This document shows positions 51,452 through 60,347 of a stretch of 64,000 bases of DNA, piece after piece; the first letter of the stretch is position 1; the number at the start of each line of letters is the position of its first letter. A program made the translations under genes and the position numbers. The notes beneath the pieces are model-generated. The model did not search any database. It worked only from the letters and a program-made list of their open reading frames with translations, and was not told where the DNA came from. The DNA comes from Streptomyces sp. man185 (GTDB lineage: Bacteria > Actinomycetota > Actinomycetes > Streptomycetales > Streptomycetaceae), in contig NTHE01000007.1 of assembly GCA_002551355.1 (NCBI GenBank), positions 100,375 to 164,374 of the forward strand, read 5' to 3'.

Positions 51452-51829
51452 TCAGGGGGGCGGGGCCGGGGAGTCGCCTTCCGGGGCTGTGGAGTGGGAG
51501 CCGGTCTGGCCGGTGGTGCGGGCGGTCTCCGCCGGGTCGAGCGACAGGTGGCGGGTGGCCGGGGAGGAACCGTGGGCCTCGGCACGGATGCGCTGCTTCA
51601 TCGTGGGCGGGAGGGCCCGGTCACGCGGAAGGGTCCATCGGACCGAGGGAGCGATCGGGGTTGCCGCGGTGGCACCCGTGTGCTCCTGGGCCGTGGTGCT
51701 CGGCTGCGCTGCGGCGTTCGTGGCGTTCGCGGTGCTCGCCGTGGCGGTGGCGAGGCCCAGCGACGCCAGGAGGGCGAAGAAGGCGGTGATGAAGGCGGTC
51801 CAGAGGTTCTTGGGCTGGAAGGTGCTCAT
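51452..51829 (-). CDS. DUF6344-like secreted or membrane protein
   Basis: 125 residues. Signal-like hydrophobic N-terminus (FITAFFALLASLGLATATAS, about 12-31) followed by a low-complexity Ala/Thr region and a disordered C-terminus ending SPAPPP. ATG at 51829 with GCGAGGGG before it. A small Streptomyces-specific family next to the DLW-39 gene; function unknown. Confidence 0.75.
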   Translation of the reverse strand: MSTFQPKNLWTAFITAFFALLASLGLATATASTANATNAAAQPSTTAQEHTGATAATPIAPSVRWTLPRDRALPPTMKQRIRAEAHGSSPATRHLSLDPAETARTTGQTGSHSTAPEGDSPAPPP

Positions 51830-52120
51830 GGCCCCTCGCTTTCGGACGGTCCGGTTGCTGACTTCTCCGATCATGTGGATCCGGGCCGCGTTTTCGGGGA
51901 GCGACGCCCGCTCTGCGCCGATCTTCGGATTAACACCACTCGTATGGTGCAACCGGGCTGGACAGGCCCTCGCGGGCGGCGGGGAGGGGGTCTCGGGACG
52001 TCGTTCCGGACGCCGTGGAGGGGCTGCCGCGGGGGTCCGGGCAGGTCACCGATCGGTATCGGCCGGTGTGTATAGTCGGCGGCAGAAGGCCCTTACGCCA
52101 AGGAAAGACGAGGTCGCGCG

Positions 52121-52255
52121 GTGAAGAAGCTTCTCCTGGTCGCACTGGCCGCCATCGGCGGGCTCCTCGTGTACCGCCAGATCCAGGCGGATCGCGCCGA
52201 GCAGGATCTGTGGACGGAGGCGACCGACTCCGTGCCCGCAGGTTCGGGTGTGTGA
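52121..52255 (+). CDS. DLW-39 family peptide
   Basis: 44 residues. Hydrophobic N-terminus (VKKLLLVALAAIGGLLVYRQ) and the DLW motif in EQDLWTEATDSV that names the family. GTG at 52121, AAGGAAAGACGAGG upstream. Membrane-associated micropeptide of unknown role. Confidence 0.88.
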   Translation: MKKLLLVALAAIGGLLVYRQIQADRAEQDLWTEATDSVPAGSGV

Positions 52256-52275
52256 GACGGCACAGTCTGTTACGG

Positions 52276-52300
52276 GCCCCGGTCGCTGAGCGACCGGGGC
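52276..52300 (+). terminator. terminator of DLW-39 gene
   Basis: Perfect 11-bp stem GCCCCGGTCGC/GCGACCGGGGC with TGA loop. Confidence 0.85.
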
Positions 52301-52368
52301 TTCGTGCTGTCCGGGCCTTCGTGCGGTCCGGCTCTCGTGTTGCGTGACGGTGACGGTCGATCGCTTGA

Positions 52369-52405
52369 ATTCACTTGAGCAAATCAATAGCTTGCTTACG
52401 TGAAT
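52369..52405. promoter_or_regulatory. AT-rich imperfect inverted repeat
   Basis: ATTCACTTGAGCAA (52369-52382) and TTGCTTACGTGAAT (52392-52405) pair at 12 of 14 positions. It is the most AT-rich stretch in the gap before the gene at 52580 (175 bp upstream), so it may be an operator or promoter. The remaining gap (52406-52579) shows no further feature. Confidence 0.45.
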
Positions 52406-52579
52406 GACCGTCAGTACGGGTTTCCGGTGCCGGTGCCCGTGGTGGTGTCGAGAACGCGGACAAGCGGGGCAATCCGGCTGCGGCCGGAGACAGCGGCGGT
52501 GCGGGCGGGGCAGGATGGACCGGCATCGCGGCCGGGCGGGCGACGGACGCCGGCGCGTGAGGACGACGAGGGGAAGCGC

Positions 52580-53926
52580 GTGAAGAGGCAGCGCAACAGG
52601 GGCCGGGTGGCGGCCGCGGCACTCGCGGCGATGTGCGCGACGGCGGTCCTGCCGGGGCAGGCACACGCGGCCGGCCCCGGGGTGTACGCGTTCGACCCCG
52701 AGGCGAAGAAGGTGCAGGGGGCGACGGCGAACGTCGAGGCGTCCGAACTCGACGAGGGCGTCCCGTACCGCAGCACCATCAGGCCGGGCGAGAAGCTCTA
52801 CTACCGGGTCACGCTGGACGACGTCTCCGCCGCCTACGTCTCGGCGGTCGCGGTGCCCGGTGACGGCGGCACGGTCGCCTACGGCGACGGCGTCAACGTC
52901 AGCCTCCGGGAGACCGACGACTCCCAGTGCGGCTCGGGGCGGGCGAACTTCGGCTCGGGCGAGTACGCCCGTCCCATCGCCGCGTACGCCTTCCGGACCG
53001 TCGAGGAGGGCAGCACCACCTGCCAGGAGAGCGGTCAGTACGACGTCCTCGTCGAGCGCGAGAGCAAGGACACCTCCGACTCCGGCACCTGGGACCTGGA
53101 GTTGCGCTTCCTCCAGGAACCGCGGCTGAGGAGCGGGTCGTCCATGCCGACCGAGGCGCCCGACAGCTGGCCCTCGGCCTCGCCGCCACCCCTGACCGGT
53201 GAGCAGCAGAAGCGGTCCGGCGGGGCCGGGTACACCGAGGCCACCAGCCTGGAGAACGGCCGCTGGCAGGACACCGTGGCCCCCGGGCAGACCCGCTTCT
53301 ACCGGGTGCCGGTGGACTGGGGCCAGCAGATCCACGCCACCGCCGGGCTCTCCAACAGCACAGGCTCCGCAGAGGAGTTCGTGGGCAACGCGCTCACCCT
53401 GTCGCTGGCCAACCCCGCCCAGGGCCCGGTCTCCGACGCCACGCTCTCCTACTCCGGAGGGCCCGCGTCCGCGTCCCTGCGGCCGCTGCCGCCGGTGGCC
53501 TACCGCAACCGGTTCGACTCCTCGACCCAGGTCAGCGCCATGCGCTTCGCGGGCTGGTACTACCTGTCGGTGTCCCTCAGCCCGAAGCTGAAGGAGTCCT
53601 ACGGAGCCGAGCCGATCCCGTTCGAGCTGTCGGTCCAGGTGAAGAACAAGGCCGAGGAGTCCCCGTACGACGGTGATGCCGGGGTCTTCGGCGTCACCGA
53701 CCAGGACCGGGAAGTGGCCCGCAAGGGGCAGAACGCCGAGCAGGCCGCGAAGAGCGGCCCCATGAAGGCGGTTGCCGCGGCCGGTATCGGCACGGGGTCC
53801 GTGCTGGTGCTCGGGCTGGGCGTCTGGATGCTGCTGGCCCGCCGACGCGCGGCGGCCGGAGCCCCGGCCGCCGGATACCCGGCCGGTGGGGGCCACCAGG
53901 GCCACCAGCCGCCGCAGGGCTGGTAG
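52580..53926 (+). CDS. secreted protein anchored by a C-terminal membrane helix
   Basis: 448 residues. Signal peptide (about 1-30, cleavage near GQAHA), a large extracellular region with two similar beta-rich halves (each with YYRVTLDD- or FYRVPVDWG-like sequences), and a C-terminal helix (GIGTGSVLVLGLGVWMLLA) with a basic, Gly-rich tail. The repeated halves look like paired jelly-roll/PPC-type domains, a guess. GTG at 52580 has GAGGGGAAG. No enzyme motif seen. Converges on a Ser/Thr kinase gene. Confidence 0.8.
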   Translation: MKRQRNRGRVAAAALAAMCATAVLPGQAHAAGPGVYAFDPEAKKVQGATANVEASELDEGVPYRSTIRPGEKLYYRVTLDDVSAAYVSAVAVPGDGGTVAYGDGVNVSLRETDDSQCGSGRANFGSGEYARPIAAYAFRTVEEGSTTCQESGQYDVLVERESKDTSDSGTWDLELRFLQEPRLRSGSSMPTEAPDSWPSASPPPLTGEQQKRSGGAGYTEATSLENGRWQDTVAPGQTRFYRVPVDWGQQIHATAGLSNSTGSAEEFVGNALTLSLANPAQGPVSDATLSYSGGPASASLRPLPPVAYRNRFDSSTQVSAMRFAGWYYLSVSLSPKLKESYGAEPIPFELSVQVKNKAEESPYDGDAGVFGVTDQDREVARKGQNAEQAAKSGPMKAVAAAGIGTGSVLVLGLGVWMLLARRRAAAGAPAAGYPAGGGHQGHQPPQGW

Positions 53927-53941
53927 TCGGCGGCCGGGGCG

Positions 53942-53959
53942 CCGGCGTCCGAACGCCGG
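53942..53959. terminator. hairpin between convergent genes
   Basis: CCGGCGT (53942-53948) with ACGCCGG (53953-53959), CCGA loop. Confidence 0.55.
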
Positions 53960-54026
53960 GGCCTCGCCTCGGCGGTACCGTGCCCCCGCGTCCGCGGCAC
54001 GGGCCCCGCGCCGTCGGCTCGGGCCG

Positions 54027-55397
54027 TCAGACCTGCGTCAGGGCCCAGATCCCGACCGCGAAGCAGATCAGCGCCAGCACCAGGACCCCGGCCGCCACCT
54101 TCGGGGGCGGTCCCGGACGCGTCCGCCGTACGGGCGCGTGGGGCGCGGCGTGCTGCACCGGCGGAGCCGGCACCGGCGGGTGCTGCTGCTGGGCGGTGTA
54201 GGCGCGGGTGGCCGCGGGATCGTGCGGTACGCCGGAGGTCGGCGCCTGGGAGGGGTTCGGCGCGCCGGCGGCGTATGGGAGGGGGTCCACCGGGGCCGAC
54301 GGCTGCGGGAACCCCGGCTGGGCGTAAGGCTGTTGCTGCTGGGGCGCGACACCGGGCGGGGGTGCGGCCCCGGGCGGTGGCGCGAGGTGGAAGCTGCCCG
54401 TCTCCGACATCGAGACGGGGGGCGGGGGGTAGGCCTGCTGACCGGACGGCTGCGCCGGTGCGGCTCCGGGTGCGGGTGCGGGTGCGGGTGCGGGCTCCGC
54501 GGGCTGCTGCGGGACGGTGACGGGCCCGTCGGGGCCGAACCCCTCGGGCAGGGGCCCGATCTGGTCGAACACTTCCACCGGCTCGTCGTCCGGGCCGGGT
54601 TCGGGCAGCATCTCGACCGCCGCGGTCAGGGCCTTGCGCGCACCCGTCGCGGTACGGAAGCGGGCGTGCGGGTCGGGCTGGAGCAGACCGGCGAGAACCT
54701 GCCACAGCGGCTCGGGAATGCCGCTCGGCGCACTCGGGGTGCCGTGCTCGGCGAAGTGCTCGACCAGCGCCTGGGAGTCGGGCTTCTGGCCCCGGAGGAG
54801 ATAGAGCGCCACCAGGCCGACTGCGAAGAGGTCCGCGGGGAAGTCGGGCTCGGCGCCCATCATCTGCTCGGGGGCGAAGTAACCGGGCGTGCCGACCACG
54901 TAGTTGGTCTCGGTCAGCCGGGGCTCGCCCTTGCGCATCGAGATGCCGAAGTCGGAGAGGCGCAGATGCGGGCGGCCCGTTCCGGTGGCCTCCATCAGGA
55001 TGTTGGCGGGCTTGATGTCGCGGTGCACCACCCCTTCGGCGTGCACCGTGGACAGGCCGGACAGCAGCTGGTCCAGCAGCAGGCAGACGAAACGCGGGGG
55101 CAACGGGCCGTAGTCACCTATGACGTGGGCGAGCGAGCCGCCGCTCACCAGGTCCATGGTGAACAGGACCTTGTCGTCGTCGGCGGCCCAGCTGGCCGGG
55201 GCCAGCACGTGCGGGTGCTCGATGCGCAGCGCCTGCTCGCGGACGAAGCGCAGGAGTGTGTGCGCGTCGCTCTGCTGGAGCACCTTGGCCGCGACGTACC
55301 TGCGGCGGCGGTGGTCCCAGGCCCGCCAGACGGCCCCGACCCCACCGCGTCCGATCGGATCGATCAGCTCGTACCGACCGGCGAAGACCTCACCCAT
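54027..55397 (-). CDS. Ser/Thr protein kinase, PknB type
   Basis: 456 residues. An intact kinase domain (1-270): glycine loop IGRGGVGAVW, Lys in YVAAKVL, HRDIKPANIL, DFG, GTPGYFAPEQ. A long Pro/Gln/Ala-rich juxtamembrane linker (about 290-430) ends in one membrane helix (VAAGVLVLALICFAVGIWAL) only 3 residues from the C-terminus, so there is no sensor domain outside. ATG at 55397. Follows an HTH-protein gene in the same direction (94 bp). Confidence 0.93.
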   Translation of the reverse strand: MGEVFAGRYELIDPIGRGGVGAVWRAWDHRRRRYVAAKVLQQSDAHTLLRFVREQALRIEHPHVLAPASWAADDDKVLFTMDLVSGGSLAHVIGDYGPLPPRFVCLLLDQLLSGLSTVHAEGVVHRDIKPANILMEATGTGRPHLRLSDFGISMRKGEPRLTETNYVVGTPGYFAPEQMMGAEPDFPADLFAVGLVALYLLRGQKPDSQALVEHFAEHGTPSAPSGIPEPLWQVLAGLLQPDPHARFRTATGARKALTAAVEMLPEPGPDDEPVEVFDQIGPLPEGFGPDGPVTVPQQPAEPAPAPAPAPGAAPAQPSGQQAYPPPPVSMSETGSFHLAPPPGAAPPPGVAPQQQQPYAQPGFPQPSAPVDPLPYAAGAPNPSQAPTSGVPHDPAATRAYTAQQQHPPVPAPPVQHAAPHAPVRRTRPGPPPKVAAGVLVLALICFAVGIWALTQV

Positions 55398-55491
55398 TGT
55401 GCTGCGCCCGCTCCCCGCTCCTGTGGTGCCGCGGCGTCCGCCGCGGCCCGTCCCGGCCCCCGTGCCCTTCCGGCCTGATCCGGACGAAGGC

Positions 55492-56040
55492 CTAGCTCTG
55501 GTGCCCCTCGTAGTGCGCGACCGCGTCCGCGGTGCGTCCCGCTCCGTACACCTTGAGGAACTCTGCCAGCTCCGGGTGGGTCGGGGCGAGGGCGTCCGCG
55601 GCATCGATGATGTCGCCGGCCGCCGCGACCGAGCGCAGCAGGGACTGGATCTCGCGCACCACACGGCGGACGGTGGGCGCGCCACCGGTGGAGCCGGTCT
55701 GGCCGGTGGCGGTCAGGACGGAGCCGCCCTGCGACTTCTTGATCTCCTCCATGCGGTCGGTGGCCTCGCCCGCGCTGACGCTGCCGTCGGCCACCTGGCT
55801 CGCCAGCTCCTGAAGGGCCTGGACGCGCTGGACCACCGCGGGGTTTCCGATCTTGGCCCGCTGGCCGCTCATGAGCTGGGAGAGCATCGGGGCGGAGAGC
55901 CCGAGAACAGCGGCCAGTCGGGCCTGGTTCAGGCCGAGGTCATCGATCAGCCGACGGAAGAGCGCTCCCAACGGCTCGCCGTACCAACTGCGTTGAAGCT
56001 CTCTGGCTCTTGCCGTCGCCTCTTGTTGCGCTGCGTCCAT
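55492..56040 (-). CDS. helix-turn-helix DNA-binding protein
   Basis: 182 residues. XRE/Cro-like HTH in LNQARLAAVLGLSAPMLSQL (about 36-55) with two helical segments before and after. A C-terminal region has a helical domain with no family I know. ATG at 56040 has GGGGAG. It lies just upstream of the Ser/Thr kinase, so the two are probably transcribed together and it may be its substrate (inference). Confidence 0.85.
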   Translation of the reverse strand: MDAAQQEATARARELQRSWYGEPLGALFRRLIDDLGLNQARLAAVLGLSAPMLSQLMSGQRAKIGNPAVVQRVQALQELASQVADGSVSAGEATDRMEEIKKSQGGSVLTATGQTGSTGGAPTVRRVVREIQSLLRSVAAAGDIIDAADALAPTHPELAEFLKVYGAGRTADAVAHYEGHQS

Positions 56041-56218
56041 GGCGTCTCCCCATCGCTGCGGCTTCGCTGCTGCGAACCTTGCGAGCATCTTACGGAGCGT
56101 GGTCGTCCACGGGGAGTCCCTATCCTTTTGCAGGATTGCGGGGGTCACCCGGTACTCTGGTCTGCGAGGGTAGCCCCGGCACCGACGTGCTGGGCCCTGC
56201 CTTCGTTCGTTGTGGCCC

Positions 56219-56291
56219 GGGGCCTTAGCTCAGTTGGTAGAGCGCTGCCTTTGCAAGGCAGATGTCAGGAGTTCGAATCTCCTAGGCTCCA
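56219..56291 (+). tRNA. tRNA-Ala (TGC)
   Basis: Cloverleaf with acceptor GGGGCCT/AGGCTCC (G-T pair), anticodon loop TTTGCAA with anticodon TGC, and GTTCGAATC T arm. CCA is not encoded; the next bases are CAT. Confidence 0.97.
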
Positions 56292-56301
56292 CATAAAAAT
56301 T

Positions 56302-56342
56302 CCCCTCTGACCTGCGGAAACGTGGTCAGGGGGGTATTTTTT
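56302..56342 (+). terminator. terminator after tRNA-Ala
   Basis: 11-bp stem (56302-56312 with 56324-56334, one wobble) and a T run (56337-56342). A genuine intrinsic terminator. Confidence 0.85.
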
Positions 56343-56372
56343 CGTGCCCATTGACGGGCGGGCGGGGGGCGC

Positions 56373-56617
56373 CTATTCGTGATCGGTGCAGAGTTGGGCG
56401 ATCAGGGCCGTGCCGGCCCACTCCTCCCAGGCTCCGGGGGACCACCCCCGGTCACGGACGAAGATCAGGTACAGCTCGGGGCTGAGCAGTCCGTACAGCA
56501 CGTCGGCGGCGCGGGCGTCGGGCTTGGAGATCAGCGCCTCCGCCACGGCAAGCTGGACGGTGTGGCGCGGGTCGGCGCCGGCGGGCCACTGCGCGGCGAT
56601 CTCCGGGTCCGGCGTCA
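56373..56617 (-). pseudogene. truncated TetR-like regulator, C-terminal part
   Basis: The minus-strand frame ending at 56373 reads TVQLAVAEALISKPDARAAD, then YLIFVRDRGWSPGAWEEW, like a TetR C-terminal ligand domain with the RGWSP motif. No helix-turn-helix or start precedes it: the similarity stops near 56617, where a different gene fragment on the other strand begins. Judged by eye only. Confidence 0.5.
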
Positions 56618-56727
56618 CTGCGGACGAACTCCGCACCGGCTTCGCTGGGTGGCAGGTGGTCGACGTGACGCCCGGCACGAACCCCGTCCCGACGTTCTGG
56701 TTCACGCTGCGGCGAGCTGATCGCTGA
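56612..56727 (+). pseudogene. truncated methyltransferase, C-terminal part
   Basis: The plus-strand frame ending at 56727 reads GVTADELRTGFAGWQVVDVT, then PTFWFTLRRA, like the last strand of a class I SAM-dependent methyltransferase. No SAM-binding domain is upstream. It abuts the TetR remnant, so two genes were truncated at one breakpoint. Confidence 0.5.
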
Positions 56728-56974
56728 CCGCAAGGGTTTCGCGGCGGTTCAGAGCGGCCAGGGGGCGGTGGGCATGAGCGTGGGGAGGATCCCCTGTACG
56801 GAGACGTCGAGCCGACCGCGGGGACGTGTCCACCACCCCCGCGGCCCCGGAGGACCGCTGAGCCGGGTCCCGATCTCGTACGATCCGGAACTGTCCCACT
56901 TCCTCCGGGGCCGAGTACCGGAGGCACCAGGCACACTTCATACGTAAACAGTCGAGCCACAAAAGGACTCAGGC

Positions 56975-57559
56975 ATGATCACGTTGACGAAGGAAGACGG
57001 CCCGGCGGACCTGGGCGGGGTGACCCACCTGTCCATCGGGGCGTCCTGGGACCCGACCGTCGGGAGCAGCGGCGGTCTGATGGGGAAGATCCGGCAGAAG
57101 GCCGGTACGGACCTCGACCTGATCGCCATCGCGCTGCAGGGCCCGGACCCGGTGCGGCTGGCCGGTCTGGACTCCCTGGACCCGCTGGGCAACGGCTCGC
57201 TGGTGCACAGCGGGGACAACCAGACCGGGCACGGTGACGGCGACGACGAGACGGTGACCGTCGAGTTCGCCAAGATTCCTTCGAACATCACGTCGATCGT
57301 CTTCATCGCCGCCGCCTACAAGAAGCGCAGCTCCTTCAGCAACGCGCGCAACATCAGTTTCAAGGTGTACGACGCGACGGGCGGCAGCACGCAGCAGGTC
57401 GCCGACATCTGGCCGAGCATGCTCACCCAGGACAACGGCGTCGCCGTCGCCAAGGCGATCCGCGAGGGCGCGGGCTGGAAGCTCCAGGTGATCAACGAGA
57501 CCGGCAAGATCAAGCAGGGCGACGAGCACGCCCTGATGCGTTTCGCCGTCAGCCGGTAG
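56975..57559 (+). CDS. TerD-family protein
   Basis: 194 residues. TerD fold: GASWDPTVGSSGG, DLDLIAIALQ and NQTGHGDGDDETV contain the acid residues that bind calcium. Such proteins are common in Streptomyces and are linked to tellurite resistance, stress and differentiation. ATG at 56975 with AAAGGACT before it. Ends in a very strong bidirectional hairpin. Confidence 0.92.
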   Translation: MITLTKEDGPADLGGVTHLSIGASWDPTVGSSGGLMGKIRQKAGTDLDLIAIALQGPDPVRLAGLDSLDPLGNGSLVHSGDNQTGHGDGDDETVTVEFAKIPSNITSIVFIAAAYKKRSSFSNARNISFKVYDATGGSTQQVADIWPSMLTQDNGVAVAKAIREGAGWKLQVINETGKIKQGDEHALMRFAVSR

Positions 57560-57590
57560 TCGCTCCGTCAGCCGGCGGTCGCCGGTGCGC

Positions 57591-57646
57591 ATGACGAAAC
57601 GCGGCTGCGGTACCGCCTGAGCGGTACCGCAGCCGCGTTTCGTCAT
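57591..57646. terminator. 26-bp perfect hairpin between convergent genes
   Basis: A perfect 26-bp stem (57591-57616 with 57621-57646) and a CTGA loop, between terD and the DUF5324 gene; the longest uninterrupted stem in the window. A bidirectional terminator is the simplest reading. Confidence 0.85.
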
Positions 57647-57685
57647 GTCACGGGGTGCGCACGGGGAGCCCCGCGCCGGCCCGGG

Positions 57686-58405
57686 TCAGGGCCGGTCGTC
57701 GAGACCGGGGGCGTCCCCCTCGCCCGACTCGGCCTCGGCCTGCTTGGCCCTGACCTCCGGGTCGAGGTCGGCCCGCTCGCTGCCGTCCACCGAGCTGAGC
57801 GGCGAACGCTCGTCGCCCACCTCGGTGGCGACGGGCGGCTCGACGAGCCAGTCCGGGTTGGCCTGCTTGTCCCACCAGCGCCAGGCGGCGTACGCGCCGC
57901 CCGCCAGGACGCCCAGCACCAGGAATCCCTTCGCGGCCCGGCCGGCCTTGGCCCGCCGCTGGTGCTTCCTGGCCAGCTTCTGGATTTCCTTGGCCGTCAC
58001 CTGGGTACGCAGCGCCGCCAGGGCGGCCGCGCTGCGGGCGGAAGCCTGCTCGGCGACGGGCAGGGCCACCGCCCGGGCGTGCTCGACGCGGGGTGCGGTG
58101 TAGTCGGCGGCGCTCCGTGCGGCCTTCCGGGTGGAGACCGCGGCGCGGTGCGCGGCCTCGTCGACCTTGGGCGGCACGTGCGTACGGGCCTGCTCGAGCC
58201 TCGGCGCGAGATGGGACGCGTACTGGACACGGGCCTGCTTGGCGGCCTTCGTCACCTTCGGCGCGAGCTGCGTACGAGCCTCGTGCGCGTAGTGGGCCGC
58301 CTGCTTCTTGGCCGTGTCGGCGTAGGGCGCCACCACTTCCGCGGCGTGCTGCGCGCTGTCCTTCGCCGAGTCGGTTGCGGCGCGCACGCTGTCGATGCGG
58401 GTCAC
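57686..58405 (-). CDS. DUF5324-like helical protein with membrane helix
   Basis: 239 residues. A long Ala-rich helical region (about 1-150, with repeated Ala/Lys/Arg heptads) resembles apolipoprotein-like amphipathic helices. One membrane helix follows (GFLVLGVLAGGAYAAWRWW), then an acidic C-terminal tail. GTG at 58405 has GGAGGAGG. Function unknown; next to the cyclophilin gene. Confidence 0.85.
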   Translation of the reverse strand: MTRIDSVRAATDSAKDSAQHAAEVVAPYADTAKKQAAHYAHEARTQLAPKVTKAAKQARVQYASHLAPRLEQARTHVPPKVDEAAHRAAVSTRKAARSAADYTAPRVEHARAVALPVAEQASARSAAALAALRTQVTAKEIQKLARKHQRRAKAGRAAKGFLVLGVLAGGAYAAWRWWDKQANPDWLVEPPVATEVGDERSPLSSVDGSERADLDPEVRAKQAEAESGEGDAPGLDDRP

Positions 58406-58685
58406 GAGATCCTCCTCCTTGGTGGCGGGTAGGTACTCCGCCTGTCCGCCCAGTTCAAAATCATGCCTGTTGCGTTCATGCCCGGCATGCGGGACGGGCA
58501 TCCGGGTCATGATCGCCATTTGCGGCCAAAACGGTTCATGTGAAGTGTGCCGACGACAATGCCATGGTTCGGCGGTGAACGCGCCGTTTCGCCCGGCATC
58601 CGGCCGTACGATTCCCGGTCCGTGGGAGGATCGCCGGACGTCAGCGAAGGATTTGACGGCAGGCGAGGAAGAGGAAAGGCAGATC

Positions 58686-59213
58686 GTGGCCGAGCAGCTT
58701 TACGCCACCTTGAAGACCAACCGGGGCGACATCGAGATCCGGCTCCTGCCGAACCACGCGCCCAAGACGGTCAGGAACTTCGTCGAACTGGCCACCGGGC
58801 AGCGCGAGTGGGTCAACCCGGAGACCGGCGAGAGGTCCACGGACCGGCTGTACGACGGCACCGTCTTCCACCGCGTCATCAGCGGATTCATGATCCAGGG
58901 CGGCGACCCGCTGGGCAACGGCACCGGTGGCCCCGGCTACAAGTTCGCCGACGAGTTCCACCCGGAACTGGGCTTCACCCAGCCGTATCTGCTGGCCATG
59001 GCGAACGCGGGCCCGGGGACGAACGGCTCGCAGTTCTTCCTGACCGTGTCCCCCACCGCCTGGCTCACCGGCAAGCACACGATCTTCGGCGAGGTGGCGG
59101 ACGAGGCGGGCCGCAAGGTCGTCGACGCCATCGCGGCCACCCCGACCAACCCGCGCACCGACCGTCCGGTGCAGGACGTGGTGATCGAGTCCGTGGTCGT
59201 CGAGACCCGCTGA
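58686..59213 (+). CDS. peptidyl-prolyl cis-trans isomerase (cyclophilin)
   Basis: 175 residues. Cyclophilin A-type fold with FHRVISGFMIQGGDP (catalytic Arg and Phe) and MANAGPGTNGSQFFLTV. Cytosolic. GTG at 58686, GGAAAGG upstream. Typical Streptomyces neighbour of crgA. Confidence 0.95.
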   Translation: MAEQLYATLKTNRGDIEIRLLPNHAPKTVRNFVELATGQREWVNPETGERSTDRLYDGTVFHRVISGFMIQGGDPLGNGTGGPGYKFADEFHPELGFTQPYLLAMANAGPGTNGSQFFLTVSPTAWLTGKHTIFGEVADEAGRKVVDAIAATPTNPRTDRPVQDVVIESVVVETR

Positions 59214-59380
59214 CGGTCCGAGGAGGGACCCGTTGACGGTCCGCGGACCGGGGGCCTCGCGGGGGCGCCCCTCGCGGGAACCAACCGCTCTGCCCGTCCG
59301 TAGTGATACATAGCGGACCAGTGGGGCGGCCCTGTCCGTGCCGCCCGGAGCGACGAGGACCGAGAGGCAGGCCAGGACCG

Positions 59381-60280
59381 ATGGACCAGCAGCCGCCGGG
59401 GGACCGTGCCGCCTCGGGAAGCGGTGTGCCGACGCCTACCTGCTACCGCCATCCCGACCGCGAGACCGGCATCGGCTGTACGCGCTGCGAGCGGCCGATC
59501 TGCCCCGAGTGCATGGTCAGCGCCTCGGTCGGCTTCCAGTGCCCCGACTGCGTACGCGAGGGTTCGGGCACCGGACACCACCCGGCGGCCGGCCGGCCGC
59601 GGACGCTGGCGGGCGGCTCCGTGGCCGCCGATCCGCGTCTGGTCACCAAGATCCTGCTCGGCATCAATCTGGCCGTCTTCCTCCTGGTCACCATCCGCCC
59701 CACCCTCGTGAACGATCTGACGCTGCTCGGGCGTTGGGACCCGGCGCCGATGCTGGTTCCCGCCACGGGCGTCGCCGAGGGCGAGTGGTACCGCCTGGTG
59801 ACCTCGATGTTCCTGCACCAGGAAGCGGTGCACATCGCGTTCAACATGCTGGGGCTGTGGTGGCTCGGCGGACAGCTGGAGGCGGCGCTCGGCCGGTCCC
59901 GCTATCTCGCGCTCTATCTGCTGTCCGGTCTCGCGGGCAGCGCTCTGACGTATCTGCTCGCCGCGCCCGGCCAAGGGTCTCTGGGTGCGTCCGGTGCGGT
60001 CTACGGCCTGTTCGGCGCCACCGCCGTTCTGATGCGCCGGATGAACTACGACATGCGTCCGGTGCTGGTGCTGCTGGCGATCAACTTGTTCTTCACCTTC
60101 CGCTGGGACGGCATCGCCTGGGAGGCGCACGTCGGCGGTCTGGTGGCGGGCGTCGCCATCGCCATCGGCATGGTCCACGCCCCGCGCGAGCGGCGTACGG
60201 CGGTGCAGGCCGGCACCTGCGCGCTCGTCCTGCTGGTCAGCCTCGGGCTGATCGTCGTCCGGACGATCGCGCTCACCTGA
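59381..60280 (+). CDS. rhomboid family intramembrane serine protease with zinc finger
   Basis: 299 residues. An N-terminal B-box-like zinc finger (CYRHPDRETGIGCTRCERPI and later CPECM and CPDC) precedes six membrane helices. Catalytic Ser in GASGAVYG and His in AHVGG; the LHQEAVHIAFNMLGLWWLGG strand is the family signature. ATG at 59381. Confidence 0.93.
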   Translation: MDQQPPGDRAASGSGVPTPTCYRHPDRETGIGCTRCERPICPECMVSASVGFQCPDCVREGSGTGHHPAAGRPRTLAGGSVAADPRLVTKILLGINLAVFLLVTIRPTLVNDLTLLGRWDPAPMLVPATGVAEGEWYRLVTSMFLHQEAVHIAFNMLGLWWLGGQLEAALGRSRYLALYLLSGLAGSALTYLLAAPGQGSLGASGAVYGLFGATAVLMRRMNYDMRPVLVLLAINLFFTFRWDGIAWEAHVGGLVAGVAIAIGMVHAPRERRTAVQAGTCALVLLVSLGLIVVRTIALT

Positions 60281-60347
60281 GCCGCATTCTGTGCGGAACG
60301 AGGGCCTCCACCCGGAACGGGGGCCTCCACCCCCAGGCGGACCGAAG

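Noticed and set aside
56379..56720. Complete plus-strand gene at 56379-56727
   Set aside because: Only the last 35 codons resemble a protein family; the 5' part is antisense to the TetR remnant.
58530..58550. TTCATGTGAA near 58533 as a parS variant
   Set aside because: Several mismatches to GTTTCACGTGAAAC including the central CG.
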